Below are positions 1-9,638 of a DNA stretch of 15,402 nt, piece after piece (position 1 is the stretch's first letter; the number at the start of each line of letters is the position of its first letter). Source of the stretch: an uncultured Veillonella sp. (GTDB lineage: Bacteria > Bacillota > Negativicutes > Veillonellales > Veillonellaceae). The stretch covers positions 1 to 15,402 of the forward strand of contig CAKQBP010000009.1 of NCBI GenBank assembly GCA_934216375.1, written 5' to 3'. The notes beneath the pieces were generated by a model that was not told where the DNA came from, did not search any database, and saw nothing but the letters and a program-made list of their open reading frames with translations. Both the position numbers and the translations under genes were made by a program.

Positions 1-28
1 ATGTCAAAACCCGCACTCTGGCATATGT

Positions 29-44
29 TCAATCATATGATTGA
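29..44. repeat. 16-base perfect palindrome in the leader
   Basis: TCAATCATATGATTGA reads the same on both strands. It lies in the presumed rRNA leader, downstream of boxA. In RNA it could form a short hairpin or pair with another leader or spacer segment during precursor processing. No function is shown by the sequence alone. Confidence 0.4.
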
Positions 45-60
45 TTACCTATCATTGTTC

Positions 61-72
61 AGTTTTCAAAGA
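61..72 (-). promoter_or_regulatory. boxA-like antitermination element
   Basis: The minus strand reads TCTTTGAAAACT, followed by GAACAATG. This matches the boxA-type sequence (TCTTTGAAAACT) that precedes 16S and 23S genes in many Firmicutes and binds NusB/NusE to prevent premature termination of untranslated RNA. It lies about 50-60 bases downstream of the expected start from the nearer promoter, as usual for an rRNA leader. Confidence 0.6.
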
Positions 73-120
73 TCTGTACCAGTCTACACACTCTTTCTTC
101 GAAGTGTTTCATCAACTGGC

Positions 121-142
121 GACTTGATTATTCTATCAAGTC
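121..142. repeat. Inverted repeat centred on the -10 box of promoter P2
   Basis: GACTTGAT (121-128) and ATCAAGTC (135-142) are perfect 8-base inverted arms separated by six bases. The -10 hexamer of P2 (130-135) lies in the centre and the expected transcription start lies in the left arm. The arms overlap the promoter, so this looks more like a protein-binding site than an RNA hairpin. No regulator is known from the window. Confidence 0.4.
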
Positions 143-158
143 CAGCTCATTCCGTCAA
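130..158 (-). promoter_or_regulatory. Promoter P2 of the probable rRNA operon
   Basis: The minus strand carries TTGACG (153-158), a 17-base spacer and TAGAAT (130-135), both close to the sigma-70/sigma-A consensus with ideal spacing. An A-rich tract and a palindrome AACTTCT-A-AGAAGTT (170-184) sit just upstream, where an UP element would lie. The start is expected near 121-124. It fires leftward, out of the window. Confidence 0.75.
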
Positions 159-226
159 GTGCTTTTTTTAACTTCTAAGAAGTTTTTCATACTTATCATT
201 TGAGCTGTGTCCTAATGACTTGTATA

Positions 227-254
227 AGTATAGCATAAATATAATAAACGTCAA
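227..254 (-). promoter_or_regulatory. Promoter P1 of the probable rRNA operon
   Basis: The minus strand carries TTGACG (249-254), a 16-base spacer ending in TGC, and TATACT (227-232), so there is also an extended -10. The bases upstream (255-300) are very A/T-rich and could act as an UP element. It lies 96 bases upstream of a second promoter with the same -35 hexamer, the tandem P1/P2 layout common at rRNA operons. Confidence 0.7.
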
Positions 255-383
255 TATATAAAATTGTTATCTCAAAAATTTCATCTTGCTTTCATTATTT
301 TTATTGCATCCTATACATAATATCTCATTAGAAGCCATTTTAACTTGTTTAATATTTATTTACCCAATTTTTACCTTAAACAA

Positions 384-1329
384 CTATAGTTCTAAAGGAG
401 TATATCTTTTTACCCATATATGATACAAAGCAAGCGCTATCACCATAACCAATGCAGTGAACATATATAAATATTGATAGCCCCACGCACTAGCTAATAC
501 TGCAAGTATAACTGATCCAGCGCCAACACTTATATCTAATGCTAAAAAATATGTTGCTGTTGATACACCCGCACGCTCAATAGGAGCTGATTGTATAGCC
601 AGCGCTTGAAATGCAGGTTGTGCTGCACCATAGCCTAACCCCAACAACGGAGCGGTGAATAGAATAGCTAATGGGGTTATAGCTAATCCCAATACAAATA
701 AGCCTAGTATAAATAATCCTAATCCTGTATAGATAATAATTTTTGAACCATATCGAGCATATACTTTTCCTACTATAGGTCGACTAATAATAATCATCAA
801 CGCAAAAATAGCAAAGAAAGCACTTCCCCATATTCCTGCCCCCATGCTATTAAGTTCTATGGGTATAAAAACTAAAACACCAGAATAAGTAAAACCAATA
901 AATAAGCCCATTAAAGCCCAAGGTAAACTTTTATTTTCTATAAACTGGGAAATATGCCAACCTTTATATTTTGATTGTTTAGGTAATGCTAACTCCTTTG
1001 ATAGGGGAATAATATTACTTAAGACCATAGCCAATCCAGTCATAACCGTTAAAAATATGTACAATGCCATACTACCGTATGACGATAAAGCATATAGACC
1101 GATAGCAGGTCCTAAAACCATCTATTAATCGTCCTGCAAAAATCCTACATAAAATTGTACCAATTTGGAAATATGTCATCGCTAAACCCGCATCAAGATC
1201 ACTGCCAGCCAGCTCAGACGTTATTACAATTGGCAATGCCGCTACGAGAACATATTGAGTCATATATAAAATACCACTACTAATACCATAATTAGTAAAA
1301 GCAGGGCTCCATAATCTATTTGAATCCAT
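384..1329 (-). pseudogene. MFS transporter, disrupted by an out-of-frame internal deletion
   Basis: The 5' part (1329 to about 1117) encodes roughly 70 residues with TM1, TM2 and the start of MFS motif A (AGRLIDG). Reading then shifts frame, and the rest (about 1121 to 384, 245 aa) begins VLGPAIGLY, which looks like the TM5/TM6 region, followed by a central loop and a complete C-terminal half with six membrane spans. Motif A is thus joined directly to TM5/6. About 70 residues (TM3, TM4 and part of TM5) appear to be missing, and together the pieces fall short of the usual 390-400 aa. A good ribosome site (AAAAGGAG, 1338-1345) and a promoter remain. The substrate is unknown; the family includes drug and metabolite exporters. 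An assembly error is possible, but a simple one-base frameshift would not explain the missing helices. Confidence 0.75.
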
Positions 1330-1363
1330 ATTTGTATCTCCTTTTGTATCGTGTCACCTAGCC

Positions 1364-1392
1364 ATTTTACGCCTCTATCTTATAGAATTCAA
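1364..1392 (-). promoter_or_regulatory. Promoter of the broken MFS gene
   Basis: The minus strand shows TTGAAT (1387-1392), a 17-base spacer and TAAAAT (1364-1369). Transcription would start near 1357, leaving a short leader of about 28 bases that contains the AAAAGGAG ribosome site. The promoter therefore looks intact although the gene is not. Confidence 0.5.
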
Positions 1393-1437
1393 GAACAAGC
1401 CTTTTTAAATTTTATATAGTTAAAAATGACTGTTATC

Positions 1438-1462
1438 TGTAAAATACCTATACCATTTTACA
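1438..1462. repeat. Operator-like inverted repeat upstream of the MFS promoter
   Basis: TGTAAAAT (1438-1445) and ATTTTACA (1455-1462) are perfect 8-base inverted arms around a 9-base centre, 25 bases overall. A further ATTTTAC copy overlaps the -10 box of the MFS promoter at 1364-1370. The symmetry suits a dimeric transcription factor. No regulator gene is present nearby in the window. Confidence 0.4.
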
Positions 1463-1483
1463 TAATAAAAGATAGCAAAATAA

Positions 1484-1519
1484 AAGAACCTCTCTAAAAA
1501 TAAATCTAGAGAGGTTCTT
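1484..1519 (-). terminator. Intrinsic terminator after secF
   Basis: AAGAACCTCTCTA (1484-1496) and TAGAGAGGTTCTT (1507-1519) form a perfect 13-base-pair stem with a 10-base loop. On the minus strand it is followed by TTATTTT, giving a U-rich tail. It lies about 40 bases past the secF stop codon and separates the operon from the MFS remnant. Confidence 0.85.
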
Positions 1520-1560
1520 ATACTTTAATCATTAACACAATAATAATAATTTATAACTTA

Positions 1561-2454
1561 TTATTGATTACGTACGTCATTTTTATTACGGCTCTTCCAC
1601 ATAACCCACAAGGATGTAGCTACACAGATAGAGGAGTACGCACCACTAGCAAAACCGATGATCATGCAAAGGGCAAAGTTCTTTGTAGTGTCCCCACCGA
1701 ATAGATAAAGGGATACACAAGCAAACATAACGGTAGCCAATGTATAGAAACTGCGGTGAATACTTTGTGTAATAGACGCATTCGCCAAATCTGCAAATGT
1801 ATCAGAACGTTTATGTGTATGCGTATTTTCACGAACACGGTCAAAGATAACTACAGATTCATTCATGGAGTAACCTACAACCGTAAGAATGGCAGCTAAG
1901 AAGGATGCATCAATTTCTAGTTGGAAATAAGAGAAAACACCAAGAACCATAATCAAGTCATGGAAAATGGCAACTAACGCAGAAATGGCAACCTTATATT
2001 CAAAACGATAAGAAATATATAGAGCTAATGCTGCAAATGCTATAACAAGATTCAATAACGCATGTTCTGTAACTTCAGAACCAATTACAGCTCCTACAGT
2101 TTCAATACGTTTAACTGTATTATTACCAATAGATTTAGTCAAAGAATCAACAACAGCGGCACTTTCACTAGACTCGAGATTACGTGTACGAATCATTACG
2201 TCTTCGCCCGCTGTATCACCAGTAGTATCACCGGAAAGCTGAATTTGTGCATTTTCAAGATTATATTCTTTTAGAACGTCACGAACTTGACTAACCTCTA
2301 CAGGTTGATCAAATACAACTTCAACAATCGTACCACCAGTATAATCAATACCAAAGTTAAACCCTTTAGTAAATATGGAAATTAAGCTGATTATAACAAG
2401 TGTGGAGGAAATAGCAAACCACCAACGATGATGTTTAATTACGTCTAATGTCAT
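1561..2454 (-). CDS. secF: Protein translocase subunit SecF
   Basis: 297 aa, normal for SecF. SecF pairs with SecD in the inner membrane and uses the proton gradient to help pull exported proteins out of the SecYEG channel. Visible: TM1 (about 12-28), the family motif GIDYTGGTIVE (35-45), a periplasmic domain to about 125, then five membrane spans. The signature GYSMNESVVIFDRVREN (194-210) is present, but it has Asn-Glu-Ser where the family usually has Asn-Asp-Ser/Thr, so the carboxylate thought to take part in proton movement is Glu199 here. The start ATG overlaps the secD stop (ATGA), implying translational coupling. It is the last gene before the terminator at 1484-1519. Confidence 0.95.
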   Translation of the reverse strand: MTLDVIKHHRWWFAISSTLVIISLISIFTKGFNFGIDYTGGTIVEVVFDQPVEVSQVRDVLKEYNLENAQIQLSGDTTGDTAGEDVMIRTRNLESSESAAVVDSLTKSIGNNTVKRIETVGAVIGSEVTEHALLNLVIAFAALALYISYRFEYKVAISALVAIFHDLIMVLGVFSYFQLEIDASFLAAILTVVGYSMNESVVIFDRVRENTHTHKRSDTFADLANASITQSIHRSFYTLATVMFACVSLYLFGGDTTKNFALCMIIGFASGAYSSICVATSLWVMWKSRNKNDVRNQ

Positions 2455-3725
2455 TTGCGTTTACCTCCTTTCAAAGATTTAGGTGCAAATGCGTCAGCAC
2501 TTGTGCTCGGAGAAATATTCGCACCAAACCAGAATGGATGGTTTGTAAAGTTACAATCGATTAATAAGCGCAATAAGAAATGACTCACAGTAATCGCAGT
2601 GAACATACTCACCACAACACCTACGCCTAAGCTGATAGCGAAGCCTTTTACAGGACCAGAGCCTAAAATAGTTAAGATACCAGCTGTAATGATAACGGAT
2701 ACGTTTGCATCAGTAATTGTGGCTAACGCACGGCTAAAGCCTGCTTCCATAGCAACACGCATAGATTTGCCGGAAAATACCTCTTCCTTAAAACGTTCAA
2801 AGATAAGAATATTTGCATCTACCGCAACACCCATGGATAAGATAATACCAGCAATACCTGGCAATGTCATAGTCGCATTAAAGCCCTTGCCCAACACGAG
2901 TAATAAGAGCATAACATATACAAGTAATGCTATATTAGCTACGATGCCAGAAAAACGATATAAGATAACCAAAAAAATCATGATCATTGCAATACCAGCA
3001 CTGAAGGCTACAACAGATTTATCCTTGGAGTCTTGCCCCAAAGAAGGACCTACTGTACGCACTTCCAATACATTAATTTTAACAGGCAATGCACCGGAAC
3101 GTAATAAAATAGCTAAGTCTTTAGCTTCTTCTAAACTTTGACTACCAGAAATAGTGGCTTTACCACCTGTAATTGCTTGTTGTACTACAGGATTAGTCAA
3201 TTCTTTACCATCCAATGTAATGGCAATACGACGACCAATATTTTTAGATGTTAAATCAGCAAACTTCTTAGCCCCTTCATCACTTAATTCAATAGCAACG
3301 AGTGGTTGTTTATTTTGACCTAACTCTTCTTTAGCATCTTTTAAGTCATCACCAGTCATAACGGTTTGACCTTGGTCGTTTTTAAATTCCAAGACCGCTG
3401 TTTTACCGATACGTTTAATCGCTTCGTCAGGATCTTTTACACCTGGCAATTCAATGATAATACGACGAGCACCTTCACGTTGTACCAATGGTTCAGATAA
3501 ACCCATTTCATTAATACGACGCTCTAAGATTTGCTTCGCCCGTTCCACTGCATCATTGTCAGCTGTACCAGTCGCAGAGTCCTCTGCTTCCAATACGATA
3601 TGCGTACCACCTTGCAAGTCTAGGCCTTGTTTCAAAGAGCCTGCTAATGGTTGAATAAAATACGCAAATAATCCAATGATGGCAGCAATGACTACTAAAA
3701 ACTTGATAATAGCTTTACCGTTCAA
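2451..3725 (-). CDS. secD: Protein translocase subunit SecD
   Basis: 424 aa, with a separate secF downstream, unlike the fused SecDF of Bacillus subtilis. It is a membrane protein that works with SecF in the late steps of protein export. Visible: N-terminal TM (about 5-25), GLDLQGGTHIVLE (34-46), the P1 head domain with an IIIELPGV segment near 90-97, then five more membrane spans from about 238. The span with GVAVDANILIFERFKEE (about 300-316) contains the conserved Asp. The start is a TTG at 3723-3725. It is chosen because the reading frame begins there and AGGGAG sits eight bases upstream, and the TM1 that follows is complete. It follows the cyclo-ligase gene by 18 bases. Confidence 0.95.
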   Translation of the reverse strand: MNGKAIIKFLVVIAAIIGLFAYFIQPLAGSLKQGLDLQGGTHIVLEAEDSATGTADNDAVERAKQILERRINEMGLSEPLVQREGARRIIIELPGVKDPDEAIKRIGKTAVLEFKNDQGQTVMTGDDLKDAKEELGQNKQPLVAIELSDEGAKKFADLTSKNIGRRIAITLDGKELTNPVVQQAITGGKATISGSQSLEEAKDLAILLRSGALPVKINVLEVRTVGPSLGQDSKDKSVVAFSAGIAMIMIFLVILYRFSGIVANIALLVYVMLLLLVLGKGFNATMTLPGIAGIILSMGVAVDANILIFERFKEEVFSGKSMRVAMEAGFSRALATITDANVSVIITAGILTILGSGPVKGFAISLGVGVVVSMFTAITVSHFLLRLLIDCNFTNHPFWFGANISPSTSADAFAPKSLKGGKRK

Positions 3726-3743
3726 AATAGTTGCTCCCTTCTG

Positions 3744-4310
3744 CTATACACAATGTATAATGCCTTGCTCTGTCACAATTTTACTCATTCGTTGGTCTAA
3801 TGCTTCCATTGGGATTGGTGTCTCCCATAATTGTATAGTCCAACATACGCCCATAAATGTACTTGGTGAAAGTTCCTTGAGAAATCGATCATAATACCCA
3901 TTCCCCATTCCCATACGACCACCTTGACGGTCAAAGCCAGCACCAGGCACTAAAATCAAATCCAAGTCACACGGATCAATAATATCGTATGGCTCAGCGG
4001 GAATACGTATATTTAACACACCCCGAGTGATAGATTCTAGAGACTTAAGACGAACTGCAATCATAGTCGTCTTATCAGTACATACTGGAACGTATACAGA
4101 TTTACCATGTTCTAAAGCATGACGAATCACATCGTCTAAATTGGCCTCTTTAGGCATCGCCAAATAGGCCATAATGTTTTTTGCCGATATATACTCAGGA
4201 CTATTAACGATTTGATTCGTCAACATCGGCGTCCACGACCTACAATCAGCAACGGATAAAGCAGCGCGCTGAGACTTACACGCCTGGCGCACTGCTTCCT
4301 TTGTATTCAT
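3744..4310 (-). CDS. 5-formyltetrahydrofolate cyclo-ligase family protein
   Basis: 188 aa, the usual size. The enzyme uses ATP to convert 5-formyltetrahydrofolate to 5,10-methenyltetrahydrofolate, recovering one-carbon units in the cytoplasm. Visible: the N-terminal helix rich in Lys/Arg (KEAVRQACKSQRAAL), a MAYLAMPKEANLD strand-loop with the family's substrate-side Glu, and the phosphate-binding motif GRMGMGNGYYDRFL (131-144). The start ATG overlaps the yajC stop (TAATG), so the two are probably translationally coupled. Its place between yajC and secD is unusual for a folate enzyme. It may simply share an operon. Confidence 0.92.
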   Translation of the reverse strand: MNTKEAVRQACKSQRAALSVADCRSWTPMLTNQIVNSPEYISAKNIMAYLAMPKEANLDDVIRHALEHGKSVYVPVCTDKTTMIAVRLKSLESITRGVLNIRIPAEPYDIIDPCDLDLILVPGAGFDRQGGRMGMGNGYYDRFLKELSPSTFMGVCWTIQLWETPIPMEALDQRMSKIVTEQGIIHCV

Positions 4311-4600
4311 TATTTTTCTTCCTTGTTTTTCTTAGACAGTACATTAGCAACTGCTGTACGAGCAAATGTTAATTCAACTTTTTCAGATACCTGTACCTTG
4401 ACTTTTTCATCATCAAGTTCAACAATTTCGCCATAAATACCACCAATAGTAACGATTTTTTGGCCTTTTTTTAAGCTACCTAACAAGCTAGCACGCTCTT
4501 TTTGTTGTTTCTTTTGTGGACGCCACAATAAAAAGTAAAAAATCACTACCATTAACAAAATAGGCCAGCTAGTTTGCAAGATTTGTTGAATATCTCCCAT
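4310..4600 (-). CDS. yajC: Preprotein translocase accessory subunit YajC
   Basis: 96 aa. YajC is a small inner-membrane protein that associates with SecDF and the SecYEG translocon. Visible: one membrane span (about 13-27), immediately followed by RPQKKQQKE, the positively charged stretch typical of the family, and then a small cytoplasmic domain with GQKIVTIGGIYGEIVE (46-61). It has a strong ribosome site (AGGAGG, spacing five). It sits 77 bases downstream of tgt, with a plausible promoter in the gap. Confidence 0.95.
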   Translation of the reverse strand: MGDIQQILQTSWPILLMVVIFYFLLWRPQKKQQKERASLLGSLKKGQKIVTIGGIYGEIVELDDEKVKVQVSEKVELTFARTAVANVLSKKNKEEK

Positions 4601-4638
4601 GTTATCCTCCTAGGTTAATAAATATGTATTTCTTTTCT

Positions 4639-4667
4639 AGTATAGCCACCTAATATAAATTTGACTA
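4639..4667 (-). promoter_or_regulatory. Candidate promoter for yajC-cyclo-ligase-secD-secF
   Basis: The minus strand has TAGTCA (4662-4667), a 17-base spacer and TATACT (4639-4644), in the 77-base gap after the tgt stop codon. The -10 is good and the -35 only fair. There is no terminator in the gap, so transcription from tgt probably also continues through. Confidence 0.45.
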
Positions 4668-4677
4668 GACTTAATTA

Positions 4678-6827
<2,150 letters not shown>

Positions 6828-6838
6828 CGTAATCCTTA

Positions 6839-8629
6839 TTAGTACATTTTCTTCAATGTAATGCCACTATAGTAGTGACGCAAAATAGTTTGGTAATAAT
6901 TTATATCTCCAGGATTAGCACGCTTTGCCATTTCCGCAGCGCCCCATTGAGACATACCAAGGCCATGACCCCAACCGTGGCCTTTAATATAAACAGTATC
7001 ATTCTTGCCAGTAAAGCTATGATATGCCTTTCCCGTGCCTTTAGCAGGGTTGTGATTTACATAGAAATCAAATAGTGTAGATTTTAAACCTAAAATACTA
7101 CGCAATGCATCGCCATCTACAGTAGTTTTTCCAGAGGTACCTATGAAAGTAGCACTCTTTATACGACCTGATACACCGCGGTCCGATGTTTGTTGCCCAG
7201 GCTTACCAAGAGGAGTCAACTGAATGCTCTTCAATTTACCTACCCCTTTACTTGCCGCATTAAGTTTACTTTCAAGAGCTTGACGAGAGGTAGTAACAGT
7301 CCAATTCGATGTAGATGTACCAGTACTAAAATCTTTTACCCCTTTCAAGTATGGCACATCACTTCCCCAAACATTTACACTATCCTCTGTATAGCCACCG
7401 CCATCAGAATGGAATAAGGCATTAATAGGACGTTGATCATAAAGCATAACTACGCCTTTAGTTTTATTTACTGCATTTGTGGTAGCTTGAGATTCACCAC
7501 TCACACCACTATAAACTTGATGATCCGTGGAATTACTCACATCGTAGAATTTACCTTTATTTTGTTCCATCGTATGAAGAGCATAAGTACGAGCTGCTAC
7601 GGCTTGTGCCTCTAATGCAGCAGCCGGCCAAGACGGTACTACCTCTTGTGGGACAACACCATACAGGTAATCCTCAAGGGGCACAGAATTAATGACCATC
7701 ATGGTTCCATTATTGGCACGTAATGTTAAACCGCCACGATAACCTTTACCTTCGAACAAGAATGGTGCATCACCATTCGCAGGCTTCAATGTAACCACAC
7801 TATCAATAGCCTTTCCATTTACAGCAATCTTGCCGCCGCGAACGCCAATAGATGTACCACGATTAGCACTGATTGTGCTAACTTGACCATTACCGCTGTT
7901 CAATACAACCATATTAGCTGTAGATGTAACAGTAGCATCGGAGCTACGACTACCTAGTAGAACACGTACATTTGGCATGTTTTCTTTACGTTCTGTAGCA
8001 GGCGTCACTACGGAGCCCACTTTGTTGCGAGTAATAACTGCTGTATTGGCTTGAATGCTATTCACATCCGTTGTTTTTACTACCTTTTTAGTAGCTGTTT
8101 TTTCAGTAGCTCTTTTTTGTGCTACAGGTTTATCACCAGTAACTGCAGGTTTAGTAGCTGGCTTTGCAGTAGCAGAAGCCGCAGGTTTTGTAGCCGTTGT
8201 AGCTTTACCTGTAGCAGCTGATTTCGTAGCTGTTGCATTAGTACTAGATTTCGCAGTACTAGTTGATTTTGTTGCACTAACTGGTTTAGCCATCGTTACC
8301 GGCTTTGTAGCTGTAGCAGGCTTTGCTACATTAACCGGTTTTGCACTAGGTTTAACCACCGTAGATGTAGCAGTTGACTTAGAAACCGTTTTAGTTGTTG
8401 CGACCGGCTTTGCAACTGGTTTAGTAGCAAGTGGACGAAAACTAGATTTCTTCGTCGTATTTACTTTCGATACAGTTGTATTAGATACTGTTGATTTTGG
8501 CGTTGGCTTTTTCGTTACCACTGCACTTTTATTTTGCAGCGTCGCTCCATGTGCTACAGAAGCACCGCCAATGTTTACACCTAAAAACAAAGTGGCCATT
8601 ATCATCAATTGTAATCGTTTTGTTTTCAT
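6839..8629 (-). CDS. Secreted SpoIID/LytB-domain protein with Thr/Ala/Lys/Pro-rich linker
   Basis: 596 aa. SpoIID-type domains are lytic transglycosylases or amidase enhancers that trim peptidoglycan outside the membrane. Visible: a signal peptide (about 1-28, ending AHGA), a low-complexity segment (about 35-185) built almost entirely of Thr, Ala, Lys, Pro, Ser and Val with recurring TKPV/AKPV-like units, then the catalytic part. That part contains [14 protein letters not shown] (317-330), with Glu329 at the position of the SpoIID catalytic acid, [11 protein letters not shown] (341-351), and the hallmark [15 protein letters not shown] (550-564). The linker is basic and could bind or cross the wall. 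The gene starts two bases after ruvB and precedes queA, an odd place for a wall enzyme. In Bacillus, SpoIID acts in spore engulfment; here no other sporulation gene is seen, so a role in vegetative wall remodelling is an inference. Confidence 0.9.
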   Translation of the reverse strand: MKTKRLQLMIMATLFLGVNIGGASVAHGATLQNKSAVVTKKPTPKSTVSNTTVSKVNTTKKSSFRPLATKPVAKPVATTKTVSKSTATSTVVKPSAKPVNVAKPATATKPVTMAKPVSATKSTSTAKSSTNATATKSAATGKATTATKPAASATAKPATKPAVTGDKPVAQKRATEKTATKKVVKTTDVNSIQANTAVITRNKVGSVVTPATERKENMPNVRVLLGSRSSDATVTSTANMVVLNSGNGQVSTISANRGTSIGVRGGKIAVNGKAIDSVVTLKPANGDAPFLFEGKGYRGGLTLRANNGTMMVINSVPLEDYLYGVVPQEVVPSWPAAALEAQAVAARTYALHTMEQNKGKFYDVSNSTDHQVYSGVSGESQATTNAVNKTKGVVMLYDQRPINALFHSDGGGYTEDSVNVWGSDVPYLKGVKDFSTGTSTSNWTVTTSRQALESKLNAASKGVGKLKSIQLTPLGKPGQQTSDRGVSGRIKSATFIGTSGKTTVDGDALRSILGLKSTLFDFYVNHNPAKGTGKAYHSFTGKNDTVYIKGHGWGHGLGMSQWGAAEMAKRANPGDINYYQTILRHYYSGITLKKMY

Positions 8630-8631
8630 TG

Positions 8632-9636
8632 TTATTTCCCTGTCTGTGAAATACCTAAATGCTCATAGGCAAGTTTAGTAGCCACCCTCCCACGCGGTGT
8701 ACGTCCTAAAAATCCTAATTGCATCAAATATGGTTCATACACATCTTCGATGGTATCTCTCTCTTCGCTGATAGCCGCCGCAATGGTATCAATCCCTACA
8801 GGGCCGCCATCATATTTTTCAATAATACATTCCAACACACGTCGATCAATTCGATCAAGTCCCATTTTGTCTACATATAAACGTTGTAATGCTTCATCTG
8901 CAATTTCTTGAGTGATAACCCCATCACCAATGACTTGTGCAAAATCGCGTACCCGTTTAAGCAGACGGTTTGCGATACGCGGTGTTCCTCGTGAACGACG
9001 TGCAATTTCGCTTGCCCCAGTCGACACAATACCAATATTAAGTATTTCTGCGGCTCGAGTCACAATAAATTCTAACTCTGGTTGTTTATAATATTCCAAC
9101 CGATTAATAATACCAAATCGGTCCCGTAACGGTGCCGCCAAAGCACCCGCTCGAGTCGTGGCACCTACCAATGTAAATTTTGGCAAGTCAATGCGCACAG
9201 TTCGAGCACTTGGACCCTTACCGATGATAATATCAATAGCATAATCTTCCATAGCAGAGTACAACACTTCCTCTACACTACGAGACAAGCGATGAATTTC
9301 ATCGATAAATAATACATCATGGTCGTCCAAATTTGTTAATATTGCAGCTAAGTCACCAGACTTTTCAATAGCCGGACCAGAAGTTATACGAAAATTAACA
9401 CCCAATTCATTTGCAATAATCCCTGCTAATGTTGTCTTGCCAAGGCCTGGAGGCCCATAGAGCAGCACGTGATCCAATGCTTCCCCACGCTGTTTTGCAG
9501 CTTGAATATACACATTTAGATTGCCTTTAGCCTCTTCTTGACCTACATACTCATTAAAAAGCTTAGGCCGAAGGCTATATTGCCATATATCCTCTTCGTG
9601 CTCGCCATTGCCGACAAGGCGTACTTCTTCATTCAT
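8632..9636 (-). CDS. ruvB: Holliday junction branch migration helicase RuvB
   Basis: 334 aa. RuvB is the hexameric AAA+ motor that, with RuvA, drives branch migration at Holliday junctions. Visible: Walker [10 protein letters not shown] (61-69), Walker [11 protein letters not shown] (108-117) with Asp112 and Glu113, sensor 1 GATTRAG (158-164) and RDRFG (171-175), whose first Arg is in the arginine-finger position. A winged-helix C-terminal domain carries [13 protein letters not shown]. It starts two bases after the ruvA stop with an AAAGGA site inside the end of ruvA. The family's usual length is matched and no key residue is missing. Confidence 0.98.
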   Translation of the reverse strand: MNEEVRLVGNGEHEEDIWQYSLRPKLFNEYVGQEEAKGNLNVYIQAAKQRGEALDHVLLYGPPGLGKTTLAGIIANELGVNFRITSGPAIEKSGDLAAILTNLDDHDVLFIDEIHRLSRSVEEVLYSAMEDYAIDIIIGKGPSARTVRIDLPKFTLVGATTRAGALAAPLRDRFGIINRLEYYKQPELEFIVTRAAEILNIGIVSTGASEIARRSRGTPRIANRLLKRVRDFAQVIGDGVITQEIADEALQRLYVDKMGLDRIDRRVLECIIEKYDGGPVGIDTIAAAISEERDTIEDVYEPYLMQLGFLGRTPRGRVATKLAYEHLGISQTGK

Positions 9637-9638
9637 CC

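Larger units (their letters stand above)
1..122 (-). other. Leader region of a probable rRNA operon (16S gene would lie beyond base 1)
   Basis: No reading frame of note occurs here. Read on the minus strand, the stretch follows two strong promoters and contains a boxA-like element. It also contains a perfect 16-base palindrome at 29-44 (TCAATCATATGATTGA) that could fold in the precursor RNA. This arrangement is typical of the leader transcribed ahead of 16S rRNA in Firmicutes. The mature 16S sequence is not reached within the window, so assignment to an rRNA operon is an inference from the promoter and boxA pattern. It could instead serve another strongly expressed stable RNA. Confidence 0.65.

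Noticed and set aside
29..44. Palindrome considered as a recombination or attachment site
   Set aside because: No integrase, duplicated flank or element boundary is present; an rRNA leader is a sufficient context.
1072..1329. A free-standing 85-aa membrane protein
   Set aside because: Its first 70 residues are TM1-TM2 and motif A of an MFS transporter and the last 15 are out-of-frame reading, so it is treated as part of the pseudogene.
2599..3141. 180-codon plus-strand open frame
   Set aside because: It lies wholly antisense to secD, whose conserved motifs are intact. The product has skewed composition and no recognisable domain.
8055..8678. 207-codon plus-strand open frame with a hydrophobic Val/Ala/Phe-rich product
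   Set aside because: It is the exact antisense of the Thr/Ala/Lys/Pro-rich linker of the SpoIID-domain gene; such repetitive codons give long antisense frames. It has no ribosome site and no recognisable family.
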